From assembly GCA_964230805.1 (NCBI GenBank), contig CAXRIA010000038.1:1-60714 (forward strand): a stretch of 60,714 bases of DNA. Reading direction: 5' to 3'. Below, in pieces: positions 49,585-58,667 of the stretch. The stretch's first letter is position 1, and each line of letters starts with the position of its first letter. Position numbers and translations under genes: made by a program. The notes beneath the pieces were generated by a model. That model saw only the letters and a program-made list of their open reading frames with translations. It did no database searches and was not told the origin of the DNA. This DNA comes from Flavicella sp964230805. GTDB taxonomy: Bacteria > Bacteroidota > Bacteroidia > Flavobacteriales > Flavobacteriaceae.

Positions 49585-51690
49585 ATGTCAAAGAGCAAAA
49601 CAAATATTCCAATTTCCTATTTGAAAGGAGTCGGTACGGCAAGAGCTGAGCTTTTGGCCTCGGAACTTGGTTTGCGCAGGACAAAAGACTTGTTCACTTT
49701 TTTCCCAAATCGTTACATCGACAGAACAAAGTTCTATCAAATCAAAGAGTTGCATGAGGAAACTAGTGATGTGCAAATCATTGGCGTTGTTTCTTCCATT
49801 CGAACCGTGCAACAAAAAAGAGGGAGTCGGTTGGTTGCGGAGTTTATGGACAAAACGGGTGTGTTGCAACTGGTATGGTTCAAAGGCGCTAAATGGATCA
49901 AAAATTCCTTAAAACCAAACGAACCCTATGTGATTTTTGGAAAATTGACTTTTTTCAATGGCTTGAAAACCATGGCGCATCCAGAGATGGAATTGCTAGC
50001 AGACTATAAAAAATCTTTAAAAAAGAGTATTCAGCCCATATATCCATCAACAGAAAAGCTTTCAAACAAAGGAGTTTCAAATCGGGTGATGGTCAACATC
50101 ATACAAAATTTATTTGAAAGCCAGTACCACGCAATAGAGGAGTCTTTGAGCGACGAATTGTTGAATAAATATGGATTGATGTCAAAAAAAGACGCTTTGT
50201 TGAACATTCATTTTCCTAAAAATCAGGAATTGGTTGCCAAAGCAAAGTTTCGGCTGAAATTCGAAGAGTTTTTCTTTATTCAATTGCAGTTGTTGAAAAC
50301 CAAGCAGCGGCGTGTTGAAAAAATAAAAGGATATCCTTTTGAAAAAGTGGGAGAAAATTTCAATTTTTTTTACCAAAACAACATGGATTTTGAGTTGACA
50401 GATGCTCAAAAAAGGGTGTTGAGAGAAATACGAAAAGACTTGGGTTCTGGTGTGCATATGAATCGTTTGTTACAAGGGGATGTGGGGTCTGGCAAAACAA
50501 TTGTCGGTGTTTTGGCAATGCTGATTGCCATTGACAATGGTTTTCAAGCAGCTTTGATTGCGCCAACTGAGATATTGGCTACACAACATTTTACTTCGAT
50601 AGCTTCTCTTTTGAAAGGCATGAATGTAAAAGTGAGTTTGTTAACGGGCTCGACAAAAGTAAAAGCGAGAAGAGTAATTCATGAAGATTTGGAGAGCGGA
50701 GCCTTGCACATATTGGTAGGAACACATGCGCTTTTAGAAGACAAGGTTAAATTTCAGAATTTAGGAATTTCGATAATTGACGAACAACACCGATTTGGCG
50801 TAGCGCAACGAATGAAAATGTGGCTGAAAAACAAAAAACCACCGCATGTACTTGTGATGACGGCAACACCTATTCCTCGTACATTGGCGATGAGTGTTTA
50901 CGGGGATCTAGATGTATCTGTAATCGATGAATTGCCACCAGGCAGAAAGGCAGTTCAAACAGTGCATCGTTACGACAAGAACAGGTTGGCCGTTTTCAAT
51001 TTTATGAAAAATGAAATTGACAAAGGAAGACAAGTGTATGTGGTGTATCCTTTAATTCAAGAATCTGAGGCGATGGATTATAAAGATTTGATGGACGGAT
51101 ATGAGAGTATTTCCCGAGAATTTCCATTACCCAAGTACAAATTGAGTATCGTTCATGGCCAGATGAAACCAGCCGACAAAGCGTTTGAAATGAATCGCTT
51201 TTTGCAGGGGGAAACTCAAATTATGGTCGCGACTACAGTCATCGAAGTAGGGGTCAATGTACCCAATGCAAGCGTCATGATCATTGAAAGTTCCGAGCGT
51301 TTTGGTTTGTCTCAATTGCATCAGCTGCGCGGAAGAGTCGGAAGAGGTGCGGAGCAAAGTTATTGCGTGTTAATGTCTAGTTTCAAACTTTCAAAAGAAG
51401 CAAAGACGAGAATTGAAACCATGGTAACCACCTCCGATGGTTTTGAAATAGCAGAGGTAGACTTAAAGCTGCGTGGACCAGGGAATATTATGGGAACGCA
51501 ACAAAGTGGTGTGCTGAATTTGAAAATTGGTGATTTGGTCAAAGATGCCAATTTGTTGCAAATAGCAAGAGCATCGGCAACGGAATTGTTAAAAAAAGAC
51601 CCCAATTTGGACTTGGAAAATAATGCGCGCATTGCGCAAGCCTACCACGAAATAGCCGAAAAAACAAGCATTTGGTCTCATATTAGTTGA
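49585..51690 (+). CDS. recG: ATP-dependent DNA helicase RecG
   Basis: A 701-residue superfamily 2 helicase that remodels stalled forks and Holliday junctions. An N-terminal wedge/OB domain (about 1-250) is followed by helicase motifs: RLLQGDVGSGKTIVG (I), DEQHRFG (II), TATPIPRTLA (III) and RGRVGRG (VI). The C-terminal TRG motif region is present. Length is standard. It leads a run of same-strand genes ending with the adenosyltransferase. Confidence 0.96.
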   Translation: MSKSKTNIPISYLKGVGTARAELLASELGLRRTKDLFTFFPNRYIDRTKFYQIKELHEETSDVQIIGVVSSIRTVQQKRGSRLVAEFMDKTGVLQLVWFKGAKWIKNSLKPNEPYVIFGKLTFFNGLKTMAHPEMELLADYKKSLKKSIQPIYPSTEKLSNKGVSNRVMVNIIQNLFESQYHAIEESLSDELLNKYGLMSKKDALLNIHFPKNQELVAKAKFRLKFEEFFFIQLQLLKTKQRRVEKIKGYPFEKVGENFNFFYQNNMDFELTDAQKRVLREIRKDLGSGVHMNRLLQGDVGSGKTIVGVLAMLIAIDNGFQAALIAPTEILATQHFTSIASLLKGMNVKVSLLTGSTKVKARRVIHEDLESGALHILVGTHALLEDKVKFQNLGISIIDEQHRFGVAQRMKMWLKNKKPPHVLVMTATPIPRTLAMSVYGDLDVSVIDELPPGRKAVQTVHRYDKNRLAVFNFMKNEIDKGRQVYVVYPLIQESEAMDYKDLMDGYESISREFPLPKYKLSIVHGQMKPADKAFEMNRFLQGETQIMVATTVIEVGVNVPNASVMIIESSERFGLSQLHQLRGRVGRGAEQSYCVLMSSFKLSKEAKTRIETMVTTSDGFEIAEVDLKLRGPGNIMGTQQSGVLNLKIGDLVKDANLLQIARASATELLKKDPNLDLENNARIAQAYHEIAEKTSIWSHIS

Positions 51691-51737
51691 ATGAAAAAAA
51701 ATCAAGTACTTTCGTTGTTGGAATCGTTTAAAAGTAG

Positions 51738-52505
51738 ATGTTGTTTAGAATAAAGTCCTATTTGTATTTTTTGTTTCGCTCGACAAATCAACATGGAGTT
51801 CACTCTCCGTTTGTGTATCATTTGTTGACGGAGGTGTTCTACCAAAAACCCTTGCATTCACAAATTTCTTTTTACGATTTTTATCGAAACCAGTTTTTAC
51901 AATTGGTCCCAAAGAAAGAAGAGATTCAGAAAGAAAAGAATGGTAAGACAGCAGTGTCACAGCATAAAAAGCAGGGTATAAAAAAAAGAATGTCTAAAAA
52001 ACGAGCTTTGCTTTTGATGCGATTGATTGCCTATTTAAAGCCGAAAGCAATTCTTGACATAGGAACAGGGTCCGGGATAAGAACTGCGAGCATGGCGCAT
52101 TCATTTGAAAAAACCGAAGTAACAAGACTCGAAAGTTGCATGGAAACATCCCAGTATTTGGCCCTTGTTTTTGAGAAACTACTTCTAAAAAACATCCAAT
52201 GGATTGTGGGCGATTTCCAAAAAACGCTTCCGGTTGCTGTTGAGAACAAGAACTACGATATGGTTTTTTTTAACAGAAGTCAAAGAAAAAAAGACAGACT
52301 TGAAGAATTCTATTTGGCTTTGAATGCGGTTCATAACGATTCAGTGTTTATCTTTGATGAAATATATGAGAATCGAGAGATGGCCGAGGTGTGGGAGGAA
52401 ATAAAAAAGAATCCCAAAGTCAAGGTAACTTTGGACACGTATCGATGGGGTTTTGTTTTTTTTCGAAAAGAACAAGTAAAAGAACATTTTATAATAAGAG
52501 TTTGA
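51738..52505 (+). CDS. class I SAM-dependent methyltransferase, substrate unknown
   Basis: A 255-residue protein. The N-terminal RSTNQHGVHSPFVYHL stretch is a recognisable feature of a flavobacterial O-methyltransferase-like group. The SAM-binding loop is LDIGTGSGIRTASMA, followed by an acidic strand end (VTRLES). A second acidic motif, FDEIYENREM, could bind metal as in catechol-type O-methyltransferases. It lies 47 bp after recG and 1 bp before the adenosyltransferase. No substrate can be assigned. Confidence 0.8.
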   Translation: MLFRIKSYLYFLFRSTNQHGVHSPFVYHLLTEVFYQKPLHSQISFYDFYRNQFLQLVPKKEEIQKEKNGKTAVSQHKKQGIKKRMSKKRALLLMRLIAYLKPKAILDIGTGSGIRTASMAHSFEKTEVTRLESCMETSQYLALVFEKLLLKNIQWIVGDFQKTLPVAVENKNYDMVFFNRSQRKKDRLEEFYLALNAVHNDSVFIFDEIYENREMAEVWEEIKKNPKVKVTLDTYRWGFVFFRKEQVKEHFIIRV

Positions 52506-52506
52506 T

Positions 52507-53064
52507 ATGAAAATTTATACGAAAACGGGAGACAATGGAACCACCGCTCTTTACGGAGGTACGCGTGTATTAAAAAACGATTTGCGTATTGAGGCTTATG
52601 GAACGGTAGATGAACTGAATTCTTACCTAGGGTTGATCCGTGATCAAAAAGAAGCAGCAAAGGATCGCGAATTTTTGATAGAAATTCAAAAGAATTTATT
52701 TCATATCGGGGCAATTTTAGCCACCCCGCCTGAAAAAGCCGTTTTAAAAAATGGCAAGCAAAGACTAGATGTTACAAAAATGACTTCAGAACAACGTTTG
52801 GAAAAAGCCATGGATAAAATGAATGAAGACTTGCCTGAGATGACACATTTTGTGTTGCCTGGCGGACAGCTGGTGGTGTCCTATTGTCATATTGCGCGAT
52901 GTGTGTGTCGAAGAGCCGAGCGTTTTATCGTTTCACTTCACAATGAGGAGGAGGTAGCTCCAGTCGTTTTAAAATACATCAATCGCTTGTCGGATTATTT
53001 GTTTGTCTTGGCAAGAAAGTTGGCTTTTGATAACGATGTTGAGGAAATCAAATGGGTTCCCTAA
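52507..53064 (+). CDS. cob(I)alamin adenosyltransferase, PduO type
   Basis: A 185-residue enzyme that transfers adenosyl from ATP to cobalamin. The ATP-binding N-terminus MKIYTKTGDNGTTALYGG, EAYGTVDELNSYLG and the C-terminal RCVCRRAERFIV and NRLSDYLFVLAR motifs are all present. It begins 1 bp after the methyltransferase gene. A cobalamin-dependent enzyme elsewhere in the genome is implied. Confidence 0.94.
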   Translation: MKIYTKTGDNGTTALYGGTRVLKNDLRIEAYGTVDELNSYLGLIRDQKEAAKDREFLIEIQKNLFHIGAILATPPEKAVLKNGKQRLDVTKMTSEQRLEKAMDKMNEDLPEMTHFVLPGGQLVVSYCHIARCVCRRAERFIVSLHNEEEVAPVVLKYINRLSDYLFVLARKLAFDNDVEEIKWVP

Positions 53065-53113
53065 ACCTTTGAAAACGGGTTTTTTTTAATCGCGTGAAAA
53101 AAGTAAAAAAAAC

Positions 53114-53143
53114 TTGCGTGTTTCCATAAAAAAATTATTTTTG
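53114..53143 (+). promoter_or_regulatory. promoter of DUF2795 gene
   Basis: TTG (53114-53116), exactly 19 bp, then TATTTTTG (53136-53143). The ATG is 26 bp downstream. This is one of the strongest matches in the window. Confidence 0.82.
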
Positions 53144-53168
53144 CAAGAAATATAAAATTTCTAGAAAA

Positions 53169-53390
53169 ATGTATTGGACTTTAGAATTGGCTTCTTACTT
53201 AGCGGACGCACCTTGGCCAGCAACGAAAGATGAATTGATCGATTATGCAATTAGAACAGGGGCACCTCTTGAAGTAGTAGAAAATTTACAGAGCGTAGAA
53301 GATGAAGGAGAGGCATACGATTCTATTGTAGAAATATGGCCAGATTATCCTACGGATGAGGATTATTTTTGGAACGAGGAAGAATACTAA
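53169..53390 (+). CDS. DUF2795 small acidic protein
   Basis: A 73-residue, strongly acidic protein starting MYWTLELASYLADAPWPATKDELIDYAIRTGAP, which fits DUF2795. The C-terminus is rich in Asp, Glu, Tyr and Trp. It has a near-ideal promoter and its own terminator, so it is probably well expressed as a single gene. The function is unknown. Confidence 0.9.
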   Translation: MYWTLELASYLADAPWPATKDELIDYAIRTGAPLEVVENLQSVEDEGEAYDSIVEIWPDYPTDEDYFWNEEEY

Positions 53391-53412
53391 AACAAAAACA
53401 ACTCAAAATAAT

Positions 53413-53440
53413 AAAAAGTCTCTTTAGAGGCTTTTTTTTT
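53413..53440 (+). terminator. terminator between DUF2795 gene and secA
   Basis: A 10-bp stem AAAAAGTCTC/GAGGCTTTTT with one G-U pair (53413-53422 with 53427-53436) and a TTTA loop is followed by further T residues. The secA -7 box starts 4 bp later. Confidence 0.85.
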
Positions 53441-53443
53441 ATG

Positions 53444-53451
53444 TATTTTTG
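53444..53451 (+). promoter_or_regulatory. -7 box of secA promoter
   Basis: TATTTTTG is a consensus match immediately after the terminator. It excludes the in-frame start at 53449 and supports the ATG at 53476. Confidence 0.65.
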
Positions 53452-53475
53452 AGAAAAAATAAAAGAGAAAGCAAA

Positions 53476-56400
53476 ATGAGTATTTTAAATTCCGTACTTA
53501 AAATTTTTGTTGGAGACAAACAGAAAAAGGACTTGAAATCTTTAAGACCTATTGTTGACGAAGTAAAGGCTTTTGAACAAGAATTAAACGAGCTGTCGAA
53601 CGATGCCTTGCGAGCACGTTCAGAAAGGTTTAAGGCGCAAATAAAAGAAGCAACAAAACCTTTTGAAGACAAGATAGCTTCCTTAGAAGAAGAAGCTCAA
53701 CAAGCACATGTAGATAGAAAGGAACAAATCTATACAGAGATAGACGGATTGAAAGAGGAATCTTACAAGGTCTCAGAATCCGTTTTAGCTGCCATTATGC
53801 CTGAAGCGTTTGCTGTAGTAAAAGAAACCTCAAAGAGATTTACAGAAAACACTACCATTGAAGTTACCGCAAACGCATTCGACAGAGAACTGTCTGCGAG
53901 TAAAGAATACATTTCCTTGGAAGGAGAAAAAGCGGTGTGGAAAAATTCTTGGAATGCCTCTGGAACCGATGTTGTTTGGAACATGATTCATTACGATGTT
54001 CAATTGATTGGTGGCGCGGTACTTCACAAGGGGAAAATTGCGGAGATGATGACTGGGGAAGGGAAAACACTGGTGGCTACTTTGCCGATTTATCTCAATG
54101 CCCTTACAGGAAAAGGAGTGCATGTAGTGACGGTCAATGATTATTTGGCAAAACGTGATGCGGCTTGGATGGGACCGATATGGGAATTTCATGGGTTGCG
54201 TGTGGATTGTATCGATTACCATCAGCCAAATTCAGAAGCGAGAAGAAAGGCCTACAATTCAGACATTACTTATGGAACCAACAATGAATTTGGTTTTGAT
54301 TATCTGAGAGACAATATGGCGCACTCCCAAAAAGATTTGGTACAACGAGCACCGAATTATGCCATTGTCGATGAAGTAGATTCTGTATTGATTGATGATG
54401 CAAGAACCCCTTTAATTATTTCTGGAGCAGTACCTGAAGGAGACCGACACGAGTTCAATGAATTGAAGCCCAAAGTTGCCGAGATCGAAAAATTACAGAG
54501 GCAATATTTGGTGGGTGTGCTTGCAGAAGCTAAAAAATTAATCAAAGAGGGCAAGACAGAAGAAGGTGGTGTTTTGTTATTGAGAGTCTACAGAGGACTG
54601 CCGAAAAACAAAGCATTGATCAAGTTTTTAAGTCAAGAAGGAGTGAAACAATTGCTTCAAAAGACGGAAAACACTTACATGGCAGATAACAATAGAGAAA
54701 TGCCAAAAATCGACAAAGAATTGTACTTTGTGATTGAAGAAAAAAACAACTCGATAGAGCTTACAGACAAAGGAATTGGGCATCTGTCTATCGATGGTGA
54801 TGCGAACTTTTTTGTGCTTCCAGATATCGGAGTGAAAATTGGAGAAATTGACAACAGCGAATTTTCTGCAGAAGAGAAAGCGGCGTCTAAAGAAGAATTG
54901 TACAAGGAATTTAGTGTAAAAAGTGAGCGGATTCATACACTCAATCAATTGTTAAAAGCCTATACTTTGTTTGAAAAAGACAAAGAATACGTAGTGATGG
55001 ATAACAAAGTGAAGATTGTTGATGAACAAACCGGTCGGATCATGGACGGAAGACGTTATTCGGATGGCCTGCATCAAGCAATTGAAGCCAAAGAAAACGT
55101 GAAGATAGAGGCGGCTACGCAAACATTTGCCACAGTCACACTTCAGAATTATTTTCGAATGTACCGCAAATTGAGTGGTATGACAGGAACTGCGATCACG
55201 GAGGAAGGTGAGTTTTGGGAAATCTACAAATTAGATGTTGTTGAGATACCGACAAATAGGCCCATGCAACGAGATGATAGGGAAGATTTGGTATACAAAA
55301 CAACCCGTGAAAAATACAACGCGGTCATTGAAGAAATTGGCAAGTTGGTGGCCGAAGGTAGGCCTGTACTTGTGGGGACAACTTCTGTTGAAATTTCAGA
55401 ATTGTTGTCCAGAATGCTTACCATTCGTAAAATTAAGCACAATGTGTTGAATGCAAAATTGCATAAAAAAGAAGCCGAAATTGTAGCAGATGCAGGAGAT
55501 GCAGGAATGGTAACGATTGCCACAAATATGGCGGGACGTGGAACGGATATCAAATTGTCAGACGAAGTGAAAGCTGCGGGAGGTCTTGCAATTATTGGTA
55601 CAGAACGTCACGATTCAAGACGTGTTGATAGGCAATTGAGAGGTCGTGCAGGACGTCAAGGAGATGTAGGTTCTTCCCAATTCTATGTTTCGTTGGAAGA
55701 CCATTTGATGCGAATTTTTGGTTCTGACAGAATTGCTAAAATGATGGATCGCATGGGATTGGAAGAAGGAGAGGTTATTCAACATTCCATGATTTCAAAA
55801 TCTATTGAAAGAGCACAGAAAAAGGTAGAAGAAAATAATTTCGGTGTGCGTAAGCGATTGTTAGAATACGACGATATCATGAATGCTCAAAGAGAGGTGG
55901 TGTACAAACGAAGACGTCATGCATTGGATGGAAAGCGTTTGCAAATTGATATTGCAAACATGATTTACGATACCTGTGCTGCCATTGTTTCTGATAACAA
56001 GGCCGTAAATGATTTTGCAAACTTTGAGTTTGAACTGATTCGATTTTCGGCGATGCCTTCTCCTTTTTCCGAGGAAGAGTTTAAGGAAAAACCAGAAGAT
56101 CAATTGATAGACGAATTGTATGAAAAAGTTCAGAATTACTATCAAGAAAAAGTAGTGCGAAATGCAGAATTGGCTTATCCTGTTATCAAAAATGTTTTTG
56201 AGAACGAAGGCGATAAATACGAACGTATTGTCGTGCCATTCACAGATGGTGTCAAAACACTGCAAGTAGTGACCAATTTAAAGGAGGCCTATGAGTCGGA
56301 AGGGAAAGGATTGATCAGTGACTTTGAAAAGAACATTACCTTGTCGATTATAGACGAAACATGGAAAACACATTTGCGTAAAATGGACGAATTGAAACAG

Positions 56401-56802
56401 TCCGTTCAAAATGCGTCCTACGAACAAAAAGATCCCTTATTGATTTATAAATTTGAGGCTTTTGAGCTCTTCAAGGCAAGTTTGGACAAAATAAATAGAG
56501 ACGTTCTGTCCTTTTTGTTCAAAGGAGAATTGCCGAATCAGACAGCAGGTCAAATTTCTGAAGCACGTGAGCAAAAGAGAGAAAAATTACAACTCAGCAA
56601 AGAGGACGTTCAAAATTCCAGTCAACAACACAATACCCAAGCGCCAAAAACACCAGAGACGATTGTTCGTGAAGAGCGAAAAATTGGTAGAAATGAGCGT
56701 GTGAAAATTAAAAATGTGATGAGTGGTGAGAACAAAGAAGTCAAGTTCAAACAAGCAGAACCATTGATTCAAAAAGGAGAGTGGGTTCTTGTAGAAGATT
56801 GA
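53476..56802 (+). CDS. secA: preprotein translocase ATPase SecA
   Basis: A 1108-residue motor that drives export through SecYEG. MMTGEGKTLVATLP is the Walker A region, DEVDSVLIDDARTPLIISG the Walker B and start of the crosslinking domain, and GRAGRQGDVGSSQFYVSLED the second ATPase half. It is some 200 residues longer than E. coli SecA, with inserts in the N-terminal and preprotein domains, as usual in Bacteroidota. The C-terminal CxCx8C(H/C) zinc motif for SecB is missing, as expected for the phylum. It is bounded by its own promoter. Confidence 0.97.
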   Translation: MSILNSVLKIFVGDKQKKDLKSLRPIVDEVKAFEQELNELSNDALRARSERFKAQIKEATKPFEDKIASLEEEAQQAHVDRKEQIYTEIDGLKEESYKVSESVLAAIMPEAFAVVKETSKRFTENTTIEVTANAFDRELSASKEYISLEGEKAVWKNSWNASGTDVVWNMIHYDVQLIGGAVLHKGKIAEMMTGEGKTLVATLPIYLNALTGKGVHVVTVNDYLAKRDAAWMGPIWEFHGLRVDCIDYHQPNSEARRKAYNSDITYGTNNEFGFDYLRDNMAHSQKDLVQRAPNYAIVDEVDSVLIDDARTPLIISGAVPEGDRHEFNELKPKVAEIEKLQRQYLVGVLAEAKKLIKEGKTEEGGVLLLRVYRGLPKNKALIKFLSQEGVKQLLQKTENTYMADNNREMPKIDKELYFVIEEKNNSIELTDKGIGHLSIDGDANFFVLPDIGVKIGEIDNSEFSAEEKAASKEELYKEFSVKSERIHTLNQLLKAYTLFEKDKEYVVMDNKVKIVDEQTGRIMDGRRYSDGLHQAIEAKENVKIEAATQTFATVTLQNYFRMYRKLSGMTGTAITEEGEFWEIYKLDVVEIPTNRPMQRDDREDLVYKTTREKYNAVIEEIGKLVAEGRPVLVGTTSVEISELLSRMLTIRKIKHNVLNAKLHKKEAEIVADAGDAGMVTIATNMAGRGTDIKLSDEVKAAGGLAIIGTERHDSRRVDRQLRGRAGRQGDVGSSQFYVSLEDHLMRIFGSDRIAKMMDRMGLEEGEVIQHSMISKSIERAQKKVEENNFGVRKRLLEYDDIMNAQREVVYKRRRHALDGKRLQIDIANMIYDTCAAIVSDNKAVNDFANFEFELIRFSAMPSPFSEEEFKEKPEDQLIDELYEKVQNYYQEKVVRNAELAYPVIKNVFENEGDKYERIVVPFTDGVKTLQVVTNLKEAYESEGKGLISDFEKNITLSIIDETWKTHLRKMDELKQSVQNASYEQKDPLLIYKFEAFELFKASLDKINRDVLSFLFKGELPNQTAGQISEAREQKREKLQLSKEDVQNSSQQHNTQAPKTPETIVREERKIGRNERVKIKNVMSGENKEVKFKQAEPLIQKGEWVLVED

Positions 56803-56888
56803 GTGCAGGCCTTGGCGAGTGATCCTATAAAAAAACGCAATACGTTGCTACGTGCTAGAAGTCAAGTTGATTTTCGTTACATTTTATT

Positions 56889-57773
56889 TCAGGTGTTGGA
56901 ACGAAACATTTTTCGCATCACAAAGGCATGGGGAAATGTAACGGCTGCAATGATACAAAAAAAAGTGGAGCTGAGTTGTTTGTCATCACCAAAGTAGTGA
57001 TGCATGAGTAAGATGCCAATCACAGAGACCAACCAATAAGGAAAAGCTTGTTTGCTGTACATCCATATTTTTTCTCGACGCGCATTTCCGTACAAAAAAA
57101 CGATTTGATCAAATAAAGAAGGGATGCTATGCCAAAAAATAAAATAAATAGCAAAGCCCCACATGAGAGAAGAAGCCCTAAAAATAAGACTCAAAATTCC
57201 TAAAAAAAACAATTCTTTCAATCCTTGTTTCAAACCGTTCAGGTTCCATCCGAGCGTTGAAAAATAGCACAACAAAAAGCCACTGCAAGAAATAGAAAAA
57301 AGTGATTCAGCATGCCAGTGATGCAGTTTTTTTTGAGTGATTTCATACACGATACTTTTGACAGCCTCCTCATTGTGCGAGAACAAAAGCAAAAGAACAG
57401 CCATTCCATAAAAGAAATAGAGCAATGCAGATGTTAAAGAAGTTTTTTTAACACATTTTGCCTGCAAATGCTGCTCCCCAAAATGATATCCACTATAACC
57501 TAGGAAAGCGAGCAGTCCGAAAGTGGGAAACCAATAGAAAAAAATACCCACAACTAAAATGCTTGCCACATAAATGACCAGTTTTTTCAGCCAAACGTTT
57601 CTTTGAGAGGAAGGAAATTTATGAATAATGAGTAGGTCATTTGCGCCATGCAAAAGTCCAAATGTAAAAATCAAAAGAAATCCAAAAATCAATTCGTATT
57701 CTTCCGGTAAATAGGGGTGAGCCCACAAACCTATAAAACTTGCTAAGATTGATATTTCTTGAATTTTTACCAT
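56889..57773 (-). CDS. blh: Blh, beta-carotene 15,15'-dioxygenase
   Basis: A 294-residue membrane enzyme that cleaves beta-carotene into two retinal molecules. The Brp/Blh family hallmarks are present: HGANDLLI with the first His near residue 42, GYHFGEQH, FWHSIPSL and FPHAFVM. These provide the histidines proposed to bind the catalytic iron. About eight hydrophobic segments are visible. It diverges from the proteorhodopsin gene with 110 bp between starts, the common flavobacterial arrangement. The carotenoid genes are not in this window. Confidence 0.93.
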   Translation of the reverse strand: MVKIQEISILASFIGLWAHPYLPEEYELIFGFLLIFTFGLLHGANDLLIIHKFPSSQRNVWLKKLVIYVASILVVGIFFYWFPTFGLLAFLGYSGYHFGEQHLQAKCVKKTSLTSALLYFFYGMAVLLLLFSHNEEAVKSIVYEITQKKLHHWHAESLFSISCSGFLLCYFSTLGWNLNGLKQGLKELFFLGILSLIFRASSLMWGFAIYFIFWHSIPSLFDQIVFLYGNARREKIWMYSKQAFPYWLVSVIGILLMHHYFGDDKQLSSTFFCIIAAVTFPHAFVMRKMFRSNT

Positions 57774-57783
57774 TTGTTATTCG

Positions 57784-57791
57784 TAAATATA
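57784..57791 (-). promoter_or_regulatory. -7-like box of blh promoter
   Basis: The minus strand reads TATATTTA, differing from consensus at the last base, 10 bp before the blh ATG. The divergent rhodopsin gene has the same variant box. Confidence 0.45.
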
Positions 57792-57816
57792 GAAAGAAAT
57801 GCGAAAAAAAATACAG

Positions 57817-57857
57817 ATATGTTACATATTAACTGAAATATGTGGTATATTTACATA
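57817..57857. repeat. two inverted repeats in the blh-rhodopsin intergenic region
   Basis: ATATGTTACATAT (57817-57829) is a 5-bp-arm inverted repeat. A second pair, TATGT (57839-57843) and ACATA (57853-57857), has the same half-sites 9 bp apart and encloses the rhodopsin -7-like box. Repeated TATGT/ACATA half-sites suggest a regulator binding site. Confidence 0.45.
57846..57853 (+). promoter_or_regulatory. -7-like box of proteorhodopsin promoter
   Basis: TATATTTA lies 30 bp before the rhodopsin ATG at 57884. It departs from TAnnTTTG at the final base, like the blh box. Confidence 0.45.
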
Positions 57858-57883
57858 ACTATAATTTTAAACCTTTAACTAAA

Positions 57884-58600
57884 ATGAACTATTTATTATT
57901 ATCAACGGTTCCTAAACTTGATCCAACGGATTATGTAGGATTCACATTCTTTGTAGGATGTATGGCTATGATGGCAGCCTCTGCCTTCTTCTTTCTGTCT
58001 TTAAGTCAGTTTGACAAAAAATGGAGAACTTCTGTTCTGGTCTCAGGATTGATTACGTTTATTGCAGCAGTGCATTATTTTTATATGCGCGATTATTGGG
58101 CTGCTCACGCTGAGTCACCTACTTTTTTCCGTTATGTAGATTGGGTATTGACGGTACCTTTAATGTGTGTTGAATTTTATTTAATACTCAAAGTTGCCGG
58201 CGCACAAAAATCTTTAATGTGGAAGATGATTGTATTGTCGGTGATTATGCTAGTAACAGGATATCTTGGAGAAGCAGTTTACACGGACAGTGCTCAAATT
58301 TGGGGATTGATTTCAGGAATTGCCTATTTCGCTATTGTTTATGAAATATGGTTAGGAGGTGCTGCAAAAATTGCGAAAGCTGCAGGTGGAGCTGTAGAAA
58401 GTTCACACAAAATTTTGTGCTGGTTTGTACTGGTAGGATGGGCAATCTATCCAATCGGGTATATGGCAGGAACAGAAGGATGGTATTCAGGAATCTTTGG
58501 AGGAATGGATATGGATGTGCTTTACAACATCGCAGATGCCATCAACAAAATTGGATTTGGCTTGGTGATTTACAACCTGGCAGTTAAGAGTAGTTCTTAA
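57884..58600 (+). CDS. proteorhodopsin, green-type light-driven proton pump
   Basis: A 238-residue seven-helix retinal protein. The pump triad is Asp86, Thr90, Glu97 (DTE), equivalent to D97/T101/E108 of the reference proteorhodopsin, so it should export protons. His64 (H75), Arg83 (R94), Asp218 (D227) and the retinal Lys222 (K231) are all in place. The tuning position is Met94 (L105 equivalent), which is associated with green absorption in flavobacterial rhodopsins. An N-terminal hydrophobic stretch may be a cleaved signal. The frame is open to 57842 but the ATG at 57884 gives the family N-terminus. It is divergent from blh and ends before a strong terminator. Confidence 0.97.
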   Translation: MNYLLLSTVPKLDPTDYVGFTFFVGCMAMMAASAFFFLSLSQFDKKWRTSVLVSGLITFIAAVHYFYMRDYWAAHAESPTFFRYVDWVLTVPLMCVEFYLILKVAGAQKSLMWKMIVLSVIMLVTGYLGEAVYTDSAQIWGLISGIAYFAIVYEIWLGGAAKIAKAAGGAVESSHKILCWFVLVGWAIYPIGYMAGTEGWYSGIFGGMDMDVLYNIADAINKIGFGLVIYNLAVKSSS

Positions 58601-58618
58601 TAGTAAATTCATACCAAA

Positions 58619-58651
58619 GAAAAACGCAACTGTACAGTTGCGTTTTTTTTT
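58619..58651 (+). terminator. bidirectional terminator between rhodopsin and aroB
   Basis: A perfect palindrome AAAACGCAACTG/CAGTTGCGTTTT (58621-58646) is followed by more T residues. It serves the converging aroB as well. Confidence 0.9.
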
Positions 58652-58667
58652 GTTTTCGATTTTTCTT

